Notes: generated by a model from the sequence alone, not told the origin. DNA of 64,000 bases from SSF14 sp037045585 (GCA_037045585.1 JBAOIR010000004.1:1-64000); one strand, 5' to 3'. Positions 1 through 8,988 are shown, counted from the stretch's first letter. Translations and numbers: made by a program.

Positions 1-1038
1 CGGGAATCCAGGCTCGCGACCTGCGTGCCGGTGAGGTCCGGGTGCGCATCGAGGCCGCCGGCCTGTGCCACAGCGACGTGTCGGTGCTGAACGGCACGAT
101 CATGTTCCCGCCCCCCGTTGTGCTCGGCCACGAGGGCGCGGGCGGGTCACCCAGATCGCTCCCGACGTCACCAACGTCGCCGTCGGTGACCACGTGGTGT
201 TGTCGACGCTCGGCAACTGCGGGCAGTGCGCGCAGTGCGACCGCGGCAAGCCCACGTTCTGTCGGCAGTCGCTCGGCAAGCTCTTCCGGCCCTTCACCAG
301 CGGTGAGGGTGAGGAGCAGAAGAAGCTGTTCCAGTTCGCCAACCTCGGGGTGTTCGCCGAGGAGACCGTCGTGAAGGCGACCCAGGCCGTGCGCATCCCC
401 AAGGAGGTGCCACTCACGTCGGCGTCGCTCATCGGGTGCGGTGTGCTCACCGGCGTCGGCGCGGTGTTCAACCGGGCCAAGGTGCAGCAGGGCGAATCGG
501 TCGTGGTCATCGGGGTCGGTGGCATCGGCCTCAACGCCATCCAGGGCGCAGCGCTCAGCGGCGGCCTGCCGGTCATCGCCGTCGACACCAACCCCGGCAA
601 GGAGGCGTTCGCCCGCCAGTTCGGCGCCACGCACTTCGTCTGCCCCGATGGTCCCGACTTCGATCTGGTCGCCGCCGTCAAGGAGATCTGCCCCAACGGT
701 GTCGACTACGTCTTCGAGTGCGTCGGCTCCACGGCCCTCATCAAGACGTCGACCGACCTGTTGGACTGGGGCGGCACCCTCGTCATGCTCGGTGTGCCCA
801 AGATGGGCAGCGAGGCCAGCTTCGTGGTCAACACGATGTACAACGACAAGACGATCATGGGGTGCCGCTACGGCTCGGCGCGGCCGCAGTACGACATCCC
901 GCTGATGGTCCGCCTCTACCAGGCCGGTCGTCTCAAGCTCGACGAGTTGGTGTCGCAGACGTACGCCCTCGAGGACTTCAATCGCGCTCGACGAGCTGCA
1001 CGAGGGCAAGCTCGCCCGGGGTGCTCACGTTCGCCTGA
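1..1038 (+). CDS. Zn-dependent alcohol dehydrogenase (MDR family), 5' partial, frameshifted
   Basis: Medium-chain Zn alcohol dehydrogenase, likely NAD-dependent and cytosolic; the substrate is not evident. The reading frame is open at the window edge. Visible are the catalytic-zinc segment GLCHSD and GHEGAG, a four-cysteine structural-zinc loop (GNCGQCAQC and a further FC) and the Rossmann motif GVGGIGLNAIQG. The C-terminal end matches family members (LDELHEGKLARG, then VLTFA and stop). Three single-base frame changes break it: near 147 (restoring one base gives GHEGAGVVTQI), near 985 and near 1020. Each switch keeps family sequence in order, so I read these as sequencing indels. A cyclase-family gene follows 18 bases downstream, probably in the same operon. 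Confidence 0.8.
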
Positions 1039-1056
1039 GCCGGCGGACATCAACGC

Positions 1057-2002
1057 ATGGCACTTTCCGACGAGGTCCGTGACCTGGGCAAGAAGCTCTC
1101 GAACTGGGGCCGATGGGGCGATGACGACCAGCTCGGCTGCGGCAACTTCCTCACCGACGACCGCCGCGCGGGGGCCGCGTGCGTGCGGACGGGCAAGCGC
1201 TTCTCGCTCGCCCTCGATCTCAAGCACGACGGGGTGCAGACCGGGCAACCCAAGGGCCGGTTCAACCCGATCCTCACGTTCACCTCGCTGAACGAGCGCG
1301 ACAAGATGGCGCCCGGTATCTGGGAGGGCACCGACGACCTCGTCACGATGTCGACGTGCGCCGGCGACCCACATCGACGCCCTCAGCCACATCAGCTACG
1401 ACGGCCTCCTCTACGGCGGACGTTCGCAGAAGACGATCGGCGCCAACAACGGCGCGACGTGGTGTGGGGCCGAACAGCTCCCCGACATCGTGACCCGCGG
1501 CATCCTGCTCGACGTCGCCCGGGCGCTCGGGGTCGATCGGGTCGACCCGGGTCACGCCGTGACCGCCGCCGACCTCGACGCGGCCCTCGCCGCCACCGGC
1601 CTCACCGTCGAGTCGGGCGACGTCATCTGCATCCGCACCGGCGACATCGGCTGGTACCACGACGGTGATCGTCGTCGCTACGCGGTGGGGGTCGACTGGA
1701 AGACGGTCGGTCTCGGATTCAGCTGCGTCGAGTGGTTTGCCGAGCGTGAGGTCGCCGGCGCCTTCGTCGACACGTACACGTACGAGGTCATGCCCCCCGA
1801 GTCGGGCAACTGGGACGACCTGTTGGCCGTGCACATGGTGCAGCTCCGCGACATGGGTCTGCTGCAGGGTCAGAACTGGGACTTCGAGGCGCTGGCCGTC
1901 GACTGCGCCGAGGACGGCGTGTCCGAGTTCCTCCTGGTCGCCGCACCGGAGCCGATCGTCGGCGCCACGTCGGCCCCGGTCGTGCCCATTGCGACCAAGT
2001 AG
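1057..2002 (+). CDS. cyclase-family protein (kynurenine formamidase-like), frameshifted
   Basis: Metal-dependent amide/ester hydrolase of the cyclase (kynurenine formamidase-like) family. The N-terminal part runs from ATG 1057 and changes frame near 1366; restoring one base gives the metal-binding motif CAGTHIDALSHI. The second half runs to the TAG at 2000-2002 and holds the typical late segments SGDVICIRTGD and LLVAAPEPIVGATSAPV. Reconstructed length is about 315 residues, normal for the bacterial family. It closely follows the alcohol dehydrogenase and probably shares its transcript. The true substrate cannot be read from sequence; members hydrolyse N-formylkynurenine, isatin or other cyclic amides. 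Confidence 0.8.
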
Positions 2003-2190
2003 CCCACTCGACAACAGCGACAACGGTCGGAGTCGAGGCCATGAGCCGTTGAGCCCATGAGGTGATGTCGATACTGATGATCACAACCTCGTCGAGAAAA
2101 CCTTCGGATTCTTGTGACGCGAGCTCGGCTGAGTCGTTTCCACTTGGCAGAGTCGGCGATCAACGCCGACCGACCCCAGGGAGGACCCAC

Positions 2191-2508
2191 GTGACCGAGA
2201 CACTCGAAGCGGCATCATTCACGACAACTGCCGGGCCAGCGGACATGCCGTCCACTCGCCGACCGATGGTCCGGCGGCGGACGAAAGTCGTGGCCTTCGT
2301 TGGTCTGGTCAGCATGACCCTGGCAGGACTGTGGGTTACTCGGCCGTCCCTGGCCGAGATCTGTGGGATCGACATGGGAATCTCGTACGCACCTGCAGCG
2401 GTTTCACGTCAATCCGTCGTCCCCGCAGTCGTGGAAGGGCGGCCGAGGTGGGTGTGCCGCACGACGTTCGAGGACGGCGCGACGTCGCAGTCGTGGGTCG
2501 GGTACTGA
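2191..2508 (+). CDS. hypothetical protein with one membrane segment
   Basis: I do not recognise a family. GTG 2191 is chosen because a GGAGG ribosome site lies at about 2179-2184; the frame is open further upstream to 2062 but without such a signal. The 105-residue product has a basic stretch (MVRRRTKVV) followed by a hydrophobic segment (AFVGLVSMTLAGLWV, about residues 36-50) and a short C-terminal part with two cysteines and the ending TSQSWVGY. It is probably exported or membrane-anchored facing outwards. It ends 15 bases before an ECF sigma factor and could be its regulatory partner or a target; that is inference. Confidence 0.5.
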   Translation: MTETLEAASFTTTAGPADMPSTRRPMVRRRTKVVAFVGLVSMTLAGLWVTRPSLAEICGIDMGISYAPAAVSRQSVVPAVVEGRPRWVCRTTFEDGATSQSWVGY

Positions 2509-2523
2509 ACCTACGATCCTCCG

Positions 2524-3027
2524 GTGAGATCTCCTGATCCGGTAGAGCGGCTCTTCGTCGCTCACCGCTCGACCGTGTTCGGATATCTGGCACGGCGCAG
2601 CGGCGATCGAGAACTCGCCTCCGACCTCACCCAGGAGACGTTCGTCCGGGTGGCACGAAACCTGAACGGCTTCAGCGGCGGTTCCGAGACGGCGTGGCTC
2701 CTGACGATCGCCCGCAATCTGTTGATCGACCACTGGAAGCGGCGACGACTCCCGATCAACGACCGTGCACTCATCGACGCTCTTGCCGGCGACGAACAAC
2801 TCGAAGATGCCACGACCACGCGGCTGTTTGTTCACCACACGCTCACCCAACTCGAGCCCCGTGACCGTCGACTCCTGACACTCCTCTACCTCGAGGGCTT
2901 CACGACCAGAGAAGTCGCGGCAATGGCTGGAACCACCGACGGAAGCGTGCGAATGGCAGCACTTCGTGCCCGGGACACGTTTCGCGTCCATGCGGCGAAC
3001 CAGCACCAAGGAAGCGAGACGACATGA
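2524..3027 (+). CDS. ECF-type RNA polymerase sigma factor
   Basis: Group 4 (ECF) sigma factor of 167 residues. Region 2 is seen in FGYLARRSGDRELASDLTQE and the following TAWLLTIARNLLIDHWKRRR; region 4 in the segment LTQLEPRDRRLLTLLYLEGF followed by a helix-turn-helix (TTREVAAMAGTTDGSVRMAALRA). GTG 2524 gives a start aligned with region 2. The stop overlaps the ATG of the next gene (ATGA at 3024-3027), so the two are translationally coupled. The downstream protein has a cytoplasmic N-terminal part, one membrane segment and an outer domain, the usual layout of an ECF partner. No SigJ-like C-terminal extension is present. Confidence 0.9.
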   Translation: MRSPDPVERLFVAHRSTVFGYLARRSGDRELASDLTQETFVRVARNLNGFSGGSETAWLLTIARNLLIDHWKRRRLPINDRALIDALAGDEQLEDATTTRLFVHHTLTQLEPRDRRLLTLLYLEGFTTREVAAMAGTTDGSVRMAALRARDTFRVHAANQHQGSETT

Positions 3028-4013
3028 ACGACGACCCAGTCAGACGAGCGCCGATCGACGGGATTCCGGAGCCTGTGAACATCGAGGATCCGGACCGGGA
3101 CCCTCTGGACCGAGACGATCTGGACGTCGACCTTCACCCCGACCTCGGCGACCTTCCTGTGATGAGCCGATCAGTCCTGCGGCGCGCCACATGGCTGGGC
3201 GTTCTGCGGTCGGCGGCGGTCGCGATCGTGATCGTCGTTGTGTTCGACGCAGTGTGGACGTGGGTCGGAGCGCCGGCGATTGCGACCCGTCACGGTCGCG
3301 ACCGAGTGATCGAGGAACAGATCCGTGGATCCCTTCAATCGCTGAGCCCTTCGAGTCTCGTGGCGCCTCCGACGCGCACGGTCGGGCGCGATGGGTCGCT
3401 CCGCTACCAGTTCTTCCTCCTCGACCCCGTCCCCGGTGACAACCCTCGGCAACGGATGTTCGAGTTCGAGGTGTCCTCATTGGGAGTCGTCGATGTCGAC
3501 GACGGAGCGTTCTCGATGGCGATCTCGTCGTCTGAAACGCTTCGATTCCGCGACGCGTCCCGACGCTCGGCTGTCTCCTTCGTCGCTGCCGTCTCGCAGC
3601 TTCCGCCCGGAGCAGTCGTCTCGTTCGCTCTGTACCTGCCGTCGCCCCTCGACGACGGCGATGCTCAAGCCCTCTGGCGGGCACTGGACGTCGACGGAGT
3701 GATGCCGAGCGGCTACCTCATGGCCCCCGACCAGCAGGGGAACCCTCGTGGGTGGTCGGGCCCGGAACTCGACCAGTACCGCCGCTGGGACGCAGCGATG
3801 AGCCGCGACGATGGGGTTGAGACCGGGTCGAGCAATGTCGGGATCACCGGCGCCAACGCCGGTCGGGCACCCGATGCTGCGGTCATCGGACTCGTGTACA
3901 CCAATCTTCCGGCCGACCGTGTCGCGGTCGCGATTGACCGGACCGGCGCAACCGAGACTGCGTCAGGTCCGGTCGGGCTGAGCCTCGAGGAATTCACCTC
4001 AACGTCGCGATAG
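3024..4013 (+). CDS. single-pass membrane protein, putative partner of the upstream ECF sigma factor
   Basis: A 329-residue protein coupled to the sigma factor by an ATGA overlap. The first about 60 residues are acidic and Asp/Pro-rich (DPDRDPLDRDDLDVD), then comes one strong membrane segment (AAVAIVIVVVFDAVWTWVG, about residues 64-83) and an external domain of some 240 residues without a family I recognise. The order cytosolic tail, one helix, external domain and the coupling to an ECF gene suggest an anti-sigma or signal-receiving role. No zinc-binding HxxxCxxC anti-sigma motif is present, so this rests on context alone. Confidence 0.55.
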   Translation: MNDDPVRRAPIDGIPEPVNIEDPDRDPLDRDDLDVDLHPDLGDLPVMSRSVLRRATWLGVLRSAAVAIVIVVVFDAVWTWVGAPAIATRHGRDRVIEEQIRGSLQSLSPSSLVAPPTRTVGRDGSLRYQFFLLDPVPGDNPRQRMFEFEVSSLGVVDVDDGAFSMAISSSETLRFRDASRRSAVSFVAAVSQLPPGAVVSFALYLPSPLDDGDAQALWRALDVDGVMPSGYLMAPDQQGNPRGWSGPELDQYRRWDAAMSRDDGVETGSSNVGITGANAGRAPDAAVIGLVYTNLPADRVAVAIDRTGATETASGPVGLSLEEFTSTSR

Positions 4014-4125
4014 TCGTCGCTCCACCCCGAACTCACAACGTCGTACAGAAGCACGGGACACGTCGTAGGGCCAGAGCCCGCTCGTCGCGCTCAACCCGGC
4101 CTGACGGATTCTTTCGGGATCGCGT

Positions 4126-4150
4126 CAACCTTCTGGTGGGGTCGGACGTA
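4126..4150 (+). promoter_or_regulatory. candidate ECF-sigma promoter, possibly leaderless
   Basis: CAACC at 4126-4130 and CGTA at 4147-4150 are separated by exactly 16 bases, the layout of SigE-type ECF promoters in actinobacteria. The ATG of the next sigma factor is only 7 bases beyond the -10, so the transcript would start at or next to the start codon. This suggests autoregulation. Confidence 0.4.
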
Positions 4151-4157
4151 CTCCTTC

Positions 4158-4677
4158 ATGATGGGTGCGATGGCGACACGAACGAGGGAGAGCGAGGCGG
4201 GCTTCGAGGCCGCCTTCCGGGAGTTGTATCCCCGGGCCTTCGGCCTGGCGTTGCGCATGTTGGGAAACCGTGCGGTGGCGGAGGACCTGGCCGCCGAGAC
4301 GATGGCGTGGGCGTTCGCCCAGTGGGGTCGCCTCGACCCCGACCGCCGGGTCGGCTGGGTGCTCCGGGTGACGTCGAACCAGGCGATCGACCTGCTGCGC
4401 AAGAAGGGTCACACGATGGTTCCCGAGGTCATCGACCTCGAGGACGGCACGGCCCTCCGGATTGCGCGCTGGCCGCCCGCTCGCGCAGCTGCCACGGCGT
4501 CAGCGGGAGGCGATCGCACTCCGCTACTTGAGCGACCTGACCGAAGCCGAGACCGCGCAGGCGCTCGGAATCGGTGTCGGCTCGGTCAAGACGCACACCC
4601 ATCGCGGCCTTGCCGCACTCCGCTCGAAGTTCGGCGCGGAGTTCGAAGATCGACAGATGGAGCAGCTGGGTGTCTGA
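4158..4677 (+). CDS. ECF-type sigma factor (SigE/SigM-like), frameshifted
   Basis: Second ECF sigma factor, about 170 residues once one frame change near 4465-4490 is bridged. The first frame gives region 2 (FRELYPRAFGLALRMLGNRA, then EDLAAETMAWAFAQWGRL and VTSNQAIDLLRKK). The second frame gives region 4 (LAQLPRRQREAIALRYLSDL followed by TEAETAQALGIGVGSVKTHTHRG), which ends at TGA 4675-4677. Both halves are family-typical and in order, so the break is probably a sequence error. Two ATGs at 4158 and 4170 are possible starts. The downstream membrane protein overlaps by 8 bases at GTG 4670. Confidence 0.8.
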
Positions 4678-5482
4678 GCACGAGCACATCACCAGATCGG
4701 TCGACGACCTCGACCTCGACCTCACCGAGACCGACCTCGCCCGGGCGTTGGCGACCTCGCTCGACCGGGGCCACCGATTGGTGCGTCGCCGCAACCAACG
4801 GCGCGCTGCAGTGGGCGGGCTCGGCGCGGTGGCGCTCCTCGCCGGTGGCTTCGGGGTCATCAGCTCCTTGTCCGACGGGGGCACCGACGTCAGCGTGACG
4901 CCGGCCGTCGAGGGCACCGTGGTGAAGCGGACGACCACGTCGTCGACCGTGCCCGCGACCACGATTCCGGCGGTCCCCGCTACCGTCGAGACCACGATCG
5001 TTCCGGACACCGCCGTGTCCGGCTCGGTGTTGGCACCGGCGGCGTCGACCACCACGTCGCCGCCGGTGCCGACGTCCGCCGTGCCCCCGGCTCCGATCGG
5101 GTTCACCCGGAGCGAGCTGGCCGGGGGTGTGGTGCTGATCACCCGCGACGTCCCGCCGGCGTCGTCGGGCGGGGGCCCGGGCGGCGGTGTCGACGTCGGT
5201 GACACGGCGGCGGTATCGCGTGCCGCTGACATCCCGACGTTCCGCCGGCTGAGTTCGTCGAGCCTGATGGTCGAGGTGGCGTGCGAGGGAGCGGCGAACT
5301 CGGTGGATCGTGTGTACTACCGACGGTCGGGCGACGTCGTGACCGTCCAGGCGGTGATGGTGCACGGCGCGCTCGAACCGCCGTGCACCGACGGCAACGC
5401 CCAGATGGTCGAGCTCACCTTCCCGGCACGCGACCTCCCCGCCACGGTGCAGGTGGTCGTCGGGCTCCTCGACGCCGAGTGA
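4670..5482 (+). CDS. membrane-anchored Thr/Pro-rich protein, partner of the ECF sigma factor
   Basis: 270 residues from GTG 4670, overlapping the sigma gene by 8 bases. The N-terminal about 45 residues are acidic then basic (VRRRNQRRAAV), followed by one membrane segment (GGLGAVALLAGGFGVISSL), a low-complexity Thr/Ser/Val/Pro linker of about 90 residues, and an outer C-terminal domain with two cysteines (VACEGAAN and PPCTDGN). This is the usual form of actinobacterial ECF-associated anti-sigma or sensor proteins, although no known anti-sigma motif is visible. It ends convergently, 6 bases before the stop of a minus-strand SDR. Confidence 0.6.
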   Translation: MSEHEHITRSVDDLDLDLTETDLARALATSLDRGHRLVRRRNQRRAAVGGLGAVALLAGGFGVISSLSDGGTDVSVTPAVEGTVVKRTTTSSTVPATTIPAVPATVETTIVPDTAVSGSVLAPAASTTTSPPVPTSAVPPAPIGFTRSELAGGVVLITRDVPPASSGGGPGGGVDVGDTAAVSRAADIPTFRRLSSSSLMVEVACEGAANSVDRVYYRRSGDVVTVQAVMVHGALEPPCTDGNAQMVELTFPARDLPATVQVVVGLLDAE

Positions 5483-5491
5483 CGTACGTCA
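5480..5491. repeat. 12-bp palindrome formed by two converging stop codons
   Basis: TGACGTACGTCA is a perfect palindrome. Its first TGA is the stop of the plus-strand gene and its TCA is the stop of the minus-strand SDR. It is too short to be a strong terminator by itself, but the same arrangement recurs at 16429-16442. Confidence 0.35.
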
Positions 5492-6259
5492 GCGGGGGAC
5501 GAGACCGCCGTCGACCCCGATGACCTGGCCGGTGAGGTAGCTGCCGGCGTCGGACGTGAGCAGGAGCGCCGTCCCCACCATTTCGTCGGGATCGGCGACC
5601 CGCCCCAGGAGGGTGGACCGGGCCAGGATGTCGACGAACTCCGGCGGGTTGTTGCGGACCATGTCGGTGTCGACCGGACCCGGCGCCATCGCGTTGACGC
5701 GAACGCCCTGCGGGGCGAGGGCGGCGGCGAACGACTTGGTGAAACTCACCATGGCCGCCTTGCCGGCGGAGTACATCGACACGTCGCCGGAGAAGAGGTA
5801 GGCGCCGGCGGACACGATGTTGAGGATGGAGCCGTGGCCGGACGCGATCAGGTGGGGGAGCGCTGCCTGGCTCAGGAACACCGGGCCGCGGACGTTGACG
5901 TCGAACGACTTCGTGTACGCGTCGACCGTGAACTGCCCGACGGGCTGGGTCAGCGCGTTGGCGGCGTTGTTCACGAGGACGTCGAGCCGGCCGTACCGGT
6001 CGACCGTCGTCTCGACGAGCGCGTCGAGCGCGTCGAGGTCACCGAGGTGGGTGGGCACCGCGAGGGCGTCGCCGCCGAGGGCCGCGAGGTGCCGTTGGGC
6101 CTCGACACACGCGTCGGCCTTGCGGCTGGCGATGACGACCTTGGCGCCGGCGGCGACGTAGCCCTCGGCGAGCGCAAGGCCGATGCCACGCGTTCCGCCG
6201 GTGACGACGACGACCCGATCGGTCAGTTCGAAGCGCCGGATCAACTGCTCGCGGTCCAT
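5489..6259 (-). CDS. short-chain dehydrogenase/reductase (SDR), classical type
   Basis: Classical NAD(P)-dependent SDR of 256 residues. It shows the cofactor loop TGGTRGIG, the NNAAN structural motif, the catalytic tyrosine/lysine in MYSAGKAAM, and the C-terminal segment YLTGQVIGVDGGLVPR typical of FabG-like enzymes. The ATG at 6259 (MDREQLIRRFEL) is preferred over a GTG/ATG 24 bases upstream. Cytosolic oxidoreductase; probable substrates are 3-hydroxyacyl-CoA or other alcohols, consistent with the divergent acyl-CoA synthetase. A palindromic operator lies in the shared upstream region at 6340-6354. Confidence 0.88.
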   Translation of the reverse strand: MDREQLIRRFELTDRVVVVTGGTRGIGLALAEGYVAAGAKVVIASRKADACVEAQRHLAALGGDALAVPTHLGDLDALDALVETTVDRYGRLDVLVNNAANALTQPVGQFTVDAYTKSFDVNVRGPVFLSQAALPHLIASGHGSILNIVSAGAYLFSGDVSMYSAGKAAMVSFTKSFAAALAPQGVRVNAMAPGPVDTDMVRNNPPEFVDILARSTLLGRVADPDEMVGTALLLTSDAGSYLTGQVIGVDGGLVPR

Positions 6260-6339
6260 TTCCCACCCCCACGTTCGAGGCATTCACGACCCACACGGTG
6301 TGGTCGGCCCGGAACACTAGATCGGCGTGCCCGCCTAAG

Positions 6340-6354
6340 CTGACGGCCCGTCAG
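6340..6354. promoter_or_regulatory. palindromic operator, copy 1 (TetR-type)
   Basis: CTGACGGCCCGTCAG: arms CTGACG/CGTCAG around a 3-base centre. It lies 32 bases upstream of the acyl-CoA synthetase start at 6386, directly after a TA-rich -10-like stretch. The same site with a different centre occurs at 9249-9263. Confidence 0.55.
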
Positions 6355-6385
6355 ATCGAAGTGGTCCGGATGGAGGGTGGGAGCA

Positions 6386-7919
6386 ATGCTGTCGGGGACA
6401 ACGCTGTGGGAGCTGATCGAGGCTCGCGTCGACGAGACGCCCGACGCGCTCCTGGCGGTCGACGAGGAGATGCGGACGATGACGTTCGCCGAGTTCGCAG
6501 TCGAGGCCGAGCGTTCGGCGGCCGGCCTGGCGGTGTACGGCGTCGGTGCCGGCACCGTGGTGACCTGGCAGCTGCCGACATGGTTGGAGTCGTTGGTCCT
6601 GGTCGCTGCGCTGAGCCGCCTCGGCGCGGTGCAGAACCCGGTGCTGCCGATCTACCGCGAGCGTGAGGTCGGATTCATCACCCGGCAGGCGGGCAGCGGC
6701 CTCATCGTCGTGCCGTCGGTGTGGAAGGGCTTCGACTACGAGGAGATGGCCACCGGCATCGCCCGTGCCAACGGCGGCTGCCAGGTCCTGGTTGCGGACC
6801 GGGCGCTGCCGCAGGGGGATCCGTCGACCCTCACCCCGCTCGCAGTCGTCGACGACGACCCGGTGAGCTGGTTGTTCTACACGTCGGGAACCACAGCGGA
6901 TCCCAAGGGTGCAATGCACACCGACGTGTCGATCGCTGCCGTCGCGGGGCATGTCCCAACGTCTGGAGGTGAACGGCCGGGACCGTGCCGCACTCGTGTT
7001 CCCGTTCACCCACATCGGCGGAATCACCTGGTTGTTCTGCGCCCTGCAGACGGGGTGCTCGCTCATCCTCATGGAGTCGTTCCACCCGACCGAGACGCCC
7101 GAGGTCCTGTCGAGGGAGAGCGTCACGCTCGCCGGCTCGGGAACGCCCTTCCACATGGCGTATCTCGCTGCGCAGCGGGCGTCGCTCCACCCGATCTTCC
7201 CCGACGTCCGGGCCTTCCCCGGCGGTGGTGCAGCGAAGCCGCCGCAGCTCGCCCATGACCTCCGGGCCGTCTTCGACGCCCCCGTCCTATCGGGCTACGG
7301 GCTCACCGAGGCGCCGATCCTCACGATGGCGGCCACCACCGACTCCGACGAGGAGCTGGCCCTGACCGAGGGCAAGGCGATGCTGGGTGTCGACCTGAAG
7401 CTGGTGCGTCCCGACGGCTCGTCGGCGGCCGAAGGCGAGGACGGTGAGGTGCGGGCCAAGGCGCCTCAGCTCATGAAGGGCTACCTCGACCCGTCGCTCG
7501 ATGCCGACGCCTTCGACGAGGACGGCTACTTCCGTACCGGGGATCTCGGCCGGTTCGACACCAAGGGCAACCTCATCATCACGGGCCGCCTCAAGGACGT
7601 GATCATCCGTAAGGGCGAGAACATCTCGGCGAAGGAGCTGGAGGACCTGTTGTTCCAGCACCCCAAGGTGGGCGACGTCGCGGTGGTGGGGCTCCCGGAC
7701 CCGTCGTCGGGCGAGCGGGCCTGCGCCGTTGTCCAGACCGCCGCCGGAGCCGAACCGATCGGGTTCGACGAGATGGTTGCGTTCCTGAAGGACGCCGGGC
7801 TCATGGTGCAGAAGCTGCCCGAACAGCTCGAGCTCCTTGACACGATCCCCCGCAACGCGTCGGGCAAGGTGCTCAAGCACGTGCTGCGTGAGCAGTTCGG
7901 CGACCCGGGTCGCCCGTGA
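6386..7919 (+). CDS. acyl-CoA synthetase (AMP-dependent ligase), frameshifted
   Basis: ATP-dependent acyl-CoA ligase of the ANL superfamily, about 510 residues. First half: YTSGTTADPKGAMHTD phosphate-binding loop in the frame from ATG 6386 (GGAGG about 10 bases upstream). Second half, frame changed near 6948 (one extra base in a G run; restored sequence reads AGMSQRLEVNGRD): FPFTHIGG, GYGLTEAP, the hinge YFRTGDLGRFD and the catalytic lysine region RNASGKVLKHVLREQF. Closest in style to cyclohexanecarboxylate- or fatty-acyl-CoA ligases; the exact acid is not evident. A palindromic operator precedes it and a GNAT gene overlaps its stop by four bases. Confidence 0.82.
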
Positions 7920-8422
7920 CGGACCCGAGCGGAGCGGCGATCCGGCCGGCGGCGCCCGACGACCTGGAGCAGATCGTCCAGCTCAACAACCAGGCCGTTC
8001 CGGCGGTGTCGGTGGCCGACGTGGAGCGGATGGGGGAACTGGTCGCCCTCGCCGCCGCTGCGTGGGTGGTCGACGATGGCGACGGCGGACTCGCCGGGTT
8101 CGTGCTGCTCTTCGAACCGGGGTCGGTCTACGACAGTGCCAACTACCGATGGTTCGCCGAGCGGTTCGACTCGTTCCTGTACGTCGACCGCGTCGTGGTC
8201 GCTGCCGGTCAGCGCGGCGGCGGACTGGGGGCGACCTTGTACGAAGCAGTCGCGGCGGAGGCCGGCCGTCGTGGATCTGGTCGAGTCCTGGCCGAGGTCA
8301 ACCTCGAACCCCCGAACCCGGGCTCGTCGCGGTTCCACCGACGGCACGGGTTCGAGGCGGTCGGGGAACTCCGGTTCTCCGACGACTATGTCGTGGAGAT
8401 GCTCGAGCGACCGGTGCCCTGA
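7916..8422 (+). CDS. GNAT-family N-acetyltransferase
   Basis: 168-residue GNAT acetyltransferase. GTG 7916 overlaps the TGA of the preceding ligase (GTGA), so the two are coupled. The acetyl-CoA pyrophosphate loop is visible as VDRVVVAAGQRGGGLGATLY (about residues 79-98), followed by NLEPPNPGSSRFHRRHGF, the usual fold-closing segment. Members with the sequence AIRPAAPDDLEQIVQLNN at the N-terminus act on small molecules or amino groups of proteins; the acceptor cannot be predicted. Confidence 0.85.
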   Translation: MTDPSGAAIRPAAPDDLEQIVQLNNQAVPAVSVADVERMGELVALAAAAWVVDDGDGGLAGFVLLFEPGSVYDSANYRWFAERFDSFLYVDRVVVAAGQRGGGLGATLYEAVAAEAGRRGSGRVLAEVNLEPPNPGSSRFHRRHGFEAVGELRFSDDYVVEMLERPVP

Positions 8423-8432
8423 CCGACGGTCG

Positions 8433-8615
8433 TCAGATCGACGTGGCGATCGAGTTGAAGTTGGACTTCGCCTTCTTGCCGAGGGCCGTGACGGCCGCGA
8501 TGCAGACGACGGCGATGAGGGCGACGAGGAGGGCGTACTCGACGAGGGAGGCGCCCCGCTCGGAGGTGGCGCGGGCCTGGAGGTAGGCCGAGATGAACTC
8601 GAAGCTGAGAATCAT
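8433..8615 (-). CDS. Flp-family type IVb pilin, copy 1
   Basis: 60-residue Flp pilin. A short charged N-terminal part is followed by the type IVb signature ERGASLVEYALLVALIAVV, with the Glu five residues after the processing Gly, then a hydrophobic stalk and the ending KSNFNSIATSI. Prepilin peptidase would cut at G/A and the mature subunit would polymerise through the hydrophobic helix. The ATG at 8615 has an AGAGGAA ribosome site. It is a near copy of the pilin at 8806-8988. No tad/cpa assembly genes are in the window. A TGGTGC hexamer array lies just upstream. Confidence 0.92.
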   Translation of the reverse strand: MILSFEFISAYLQARATSERGASLVEYALLVALIAVVCIAAVTALGKKAKSNFNSIATSI

Positions 8616-8630
8616 GGGTATTCCTCTGAC

Positions 8631-8672
8631 TGGTGCTGGTGCTGGTGCTGGTGCTGGTGCTGGGGCTGGTGC
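8631..8672. repeat. TGGTGC hexanucleotide tandem array
   Basis: Seven consecutive 6-bp units, six TGGTGC and one TGGGGC (unit 6), in the leader of the first pilin gene, starting 16 bases upstream of its ATG on the minus strand. Arrays like this can change length by slippage and so change promoter or ribosome-site spacing. Confidence 0.8.
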
Positions 8673-8750
8673 TGGCGTGGTCGCGCGACGGCGTTGGTGC
8701 TGGTGACGCCGGACGGGGAGACCTCGGACCGCTCGGGTCCGAATACCGAG

Positions 8751-8777
8751 GCGGGACCGGTCGTCGACCGGTCCCGC
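8751..8777 (-). terminator. hairpin terminator downstream of pilin copy 2
   Basis: Perfect 12-bp stem, GCGGGACCGGTC pairing with 8766-8777 around a 3-base loop. It lies 29 bases past the stop of the pilin at 8806-8988. No U tract follows, as is common in GC-rich actinobacteria. Confidence 0.6.
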
Positions 8778-8805
8778 CCCAGGGAGTATTCGGAAGTCCG
8801 AACGA

Positions 8806-8988
8806 TCAGATCGACGTGGCGATCGAGTTGAAGTTGGACGACGCCTTCTTGCCGAGGGCCGTGACGGCTGCGATGCAGACGACGGCGATGAGGGCCACGA
8901 GCAGGGCGTACTCCACGAGGGAGGCGCCACGCTCGGAGCGGACCTTGGCCTGAAGGTAGGCGGCGATGAATTCGTAGCTGGTGAGCAT
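8806..8988 (-). CDS. Flp-family type IVb pilin, copy 2
   Basis: 60-residue Flp pilin with the same signature as copy 1 (RGASLVEYALLVALIAVV) and an almost identical C-terminal half (ALGKKASSNFNSIATSI). Differences cluster in the first 20 residues (MLTSYEFIAAYLQAKVRSE against MILSFEFISAYLQARATSE). ATG 8988 is preceded by an AAAGGA ribosome site. The two genes are tandem with a terminator between them, so they are probably separate transcripts or differently expressed copies that arose by duplication. Confidence 0.92.
   Translation of the reverse strand: MLTSYEFIAAYLQAKVRSERGASLVEYALLVALIAVVCIAAVTALGKKASSNFNSIATSI

Noticed and set aside
8419..8436. CTGAC...GTCAG as a third copy of the shared operator
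   Set aside because: The spacing between the arms is 8 bases instead of the longer arms with a 3-base centre, and it lies between two convergent gene ends rather than at a promoter.
8433..8988. A Tad pilus operon
   Set aside because: Only two pilin genes are present; no TadA ATPase, TadB/C platform, prepilin peptidase or CpaB is found within the window.
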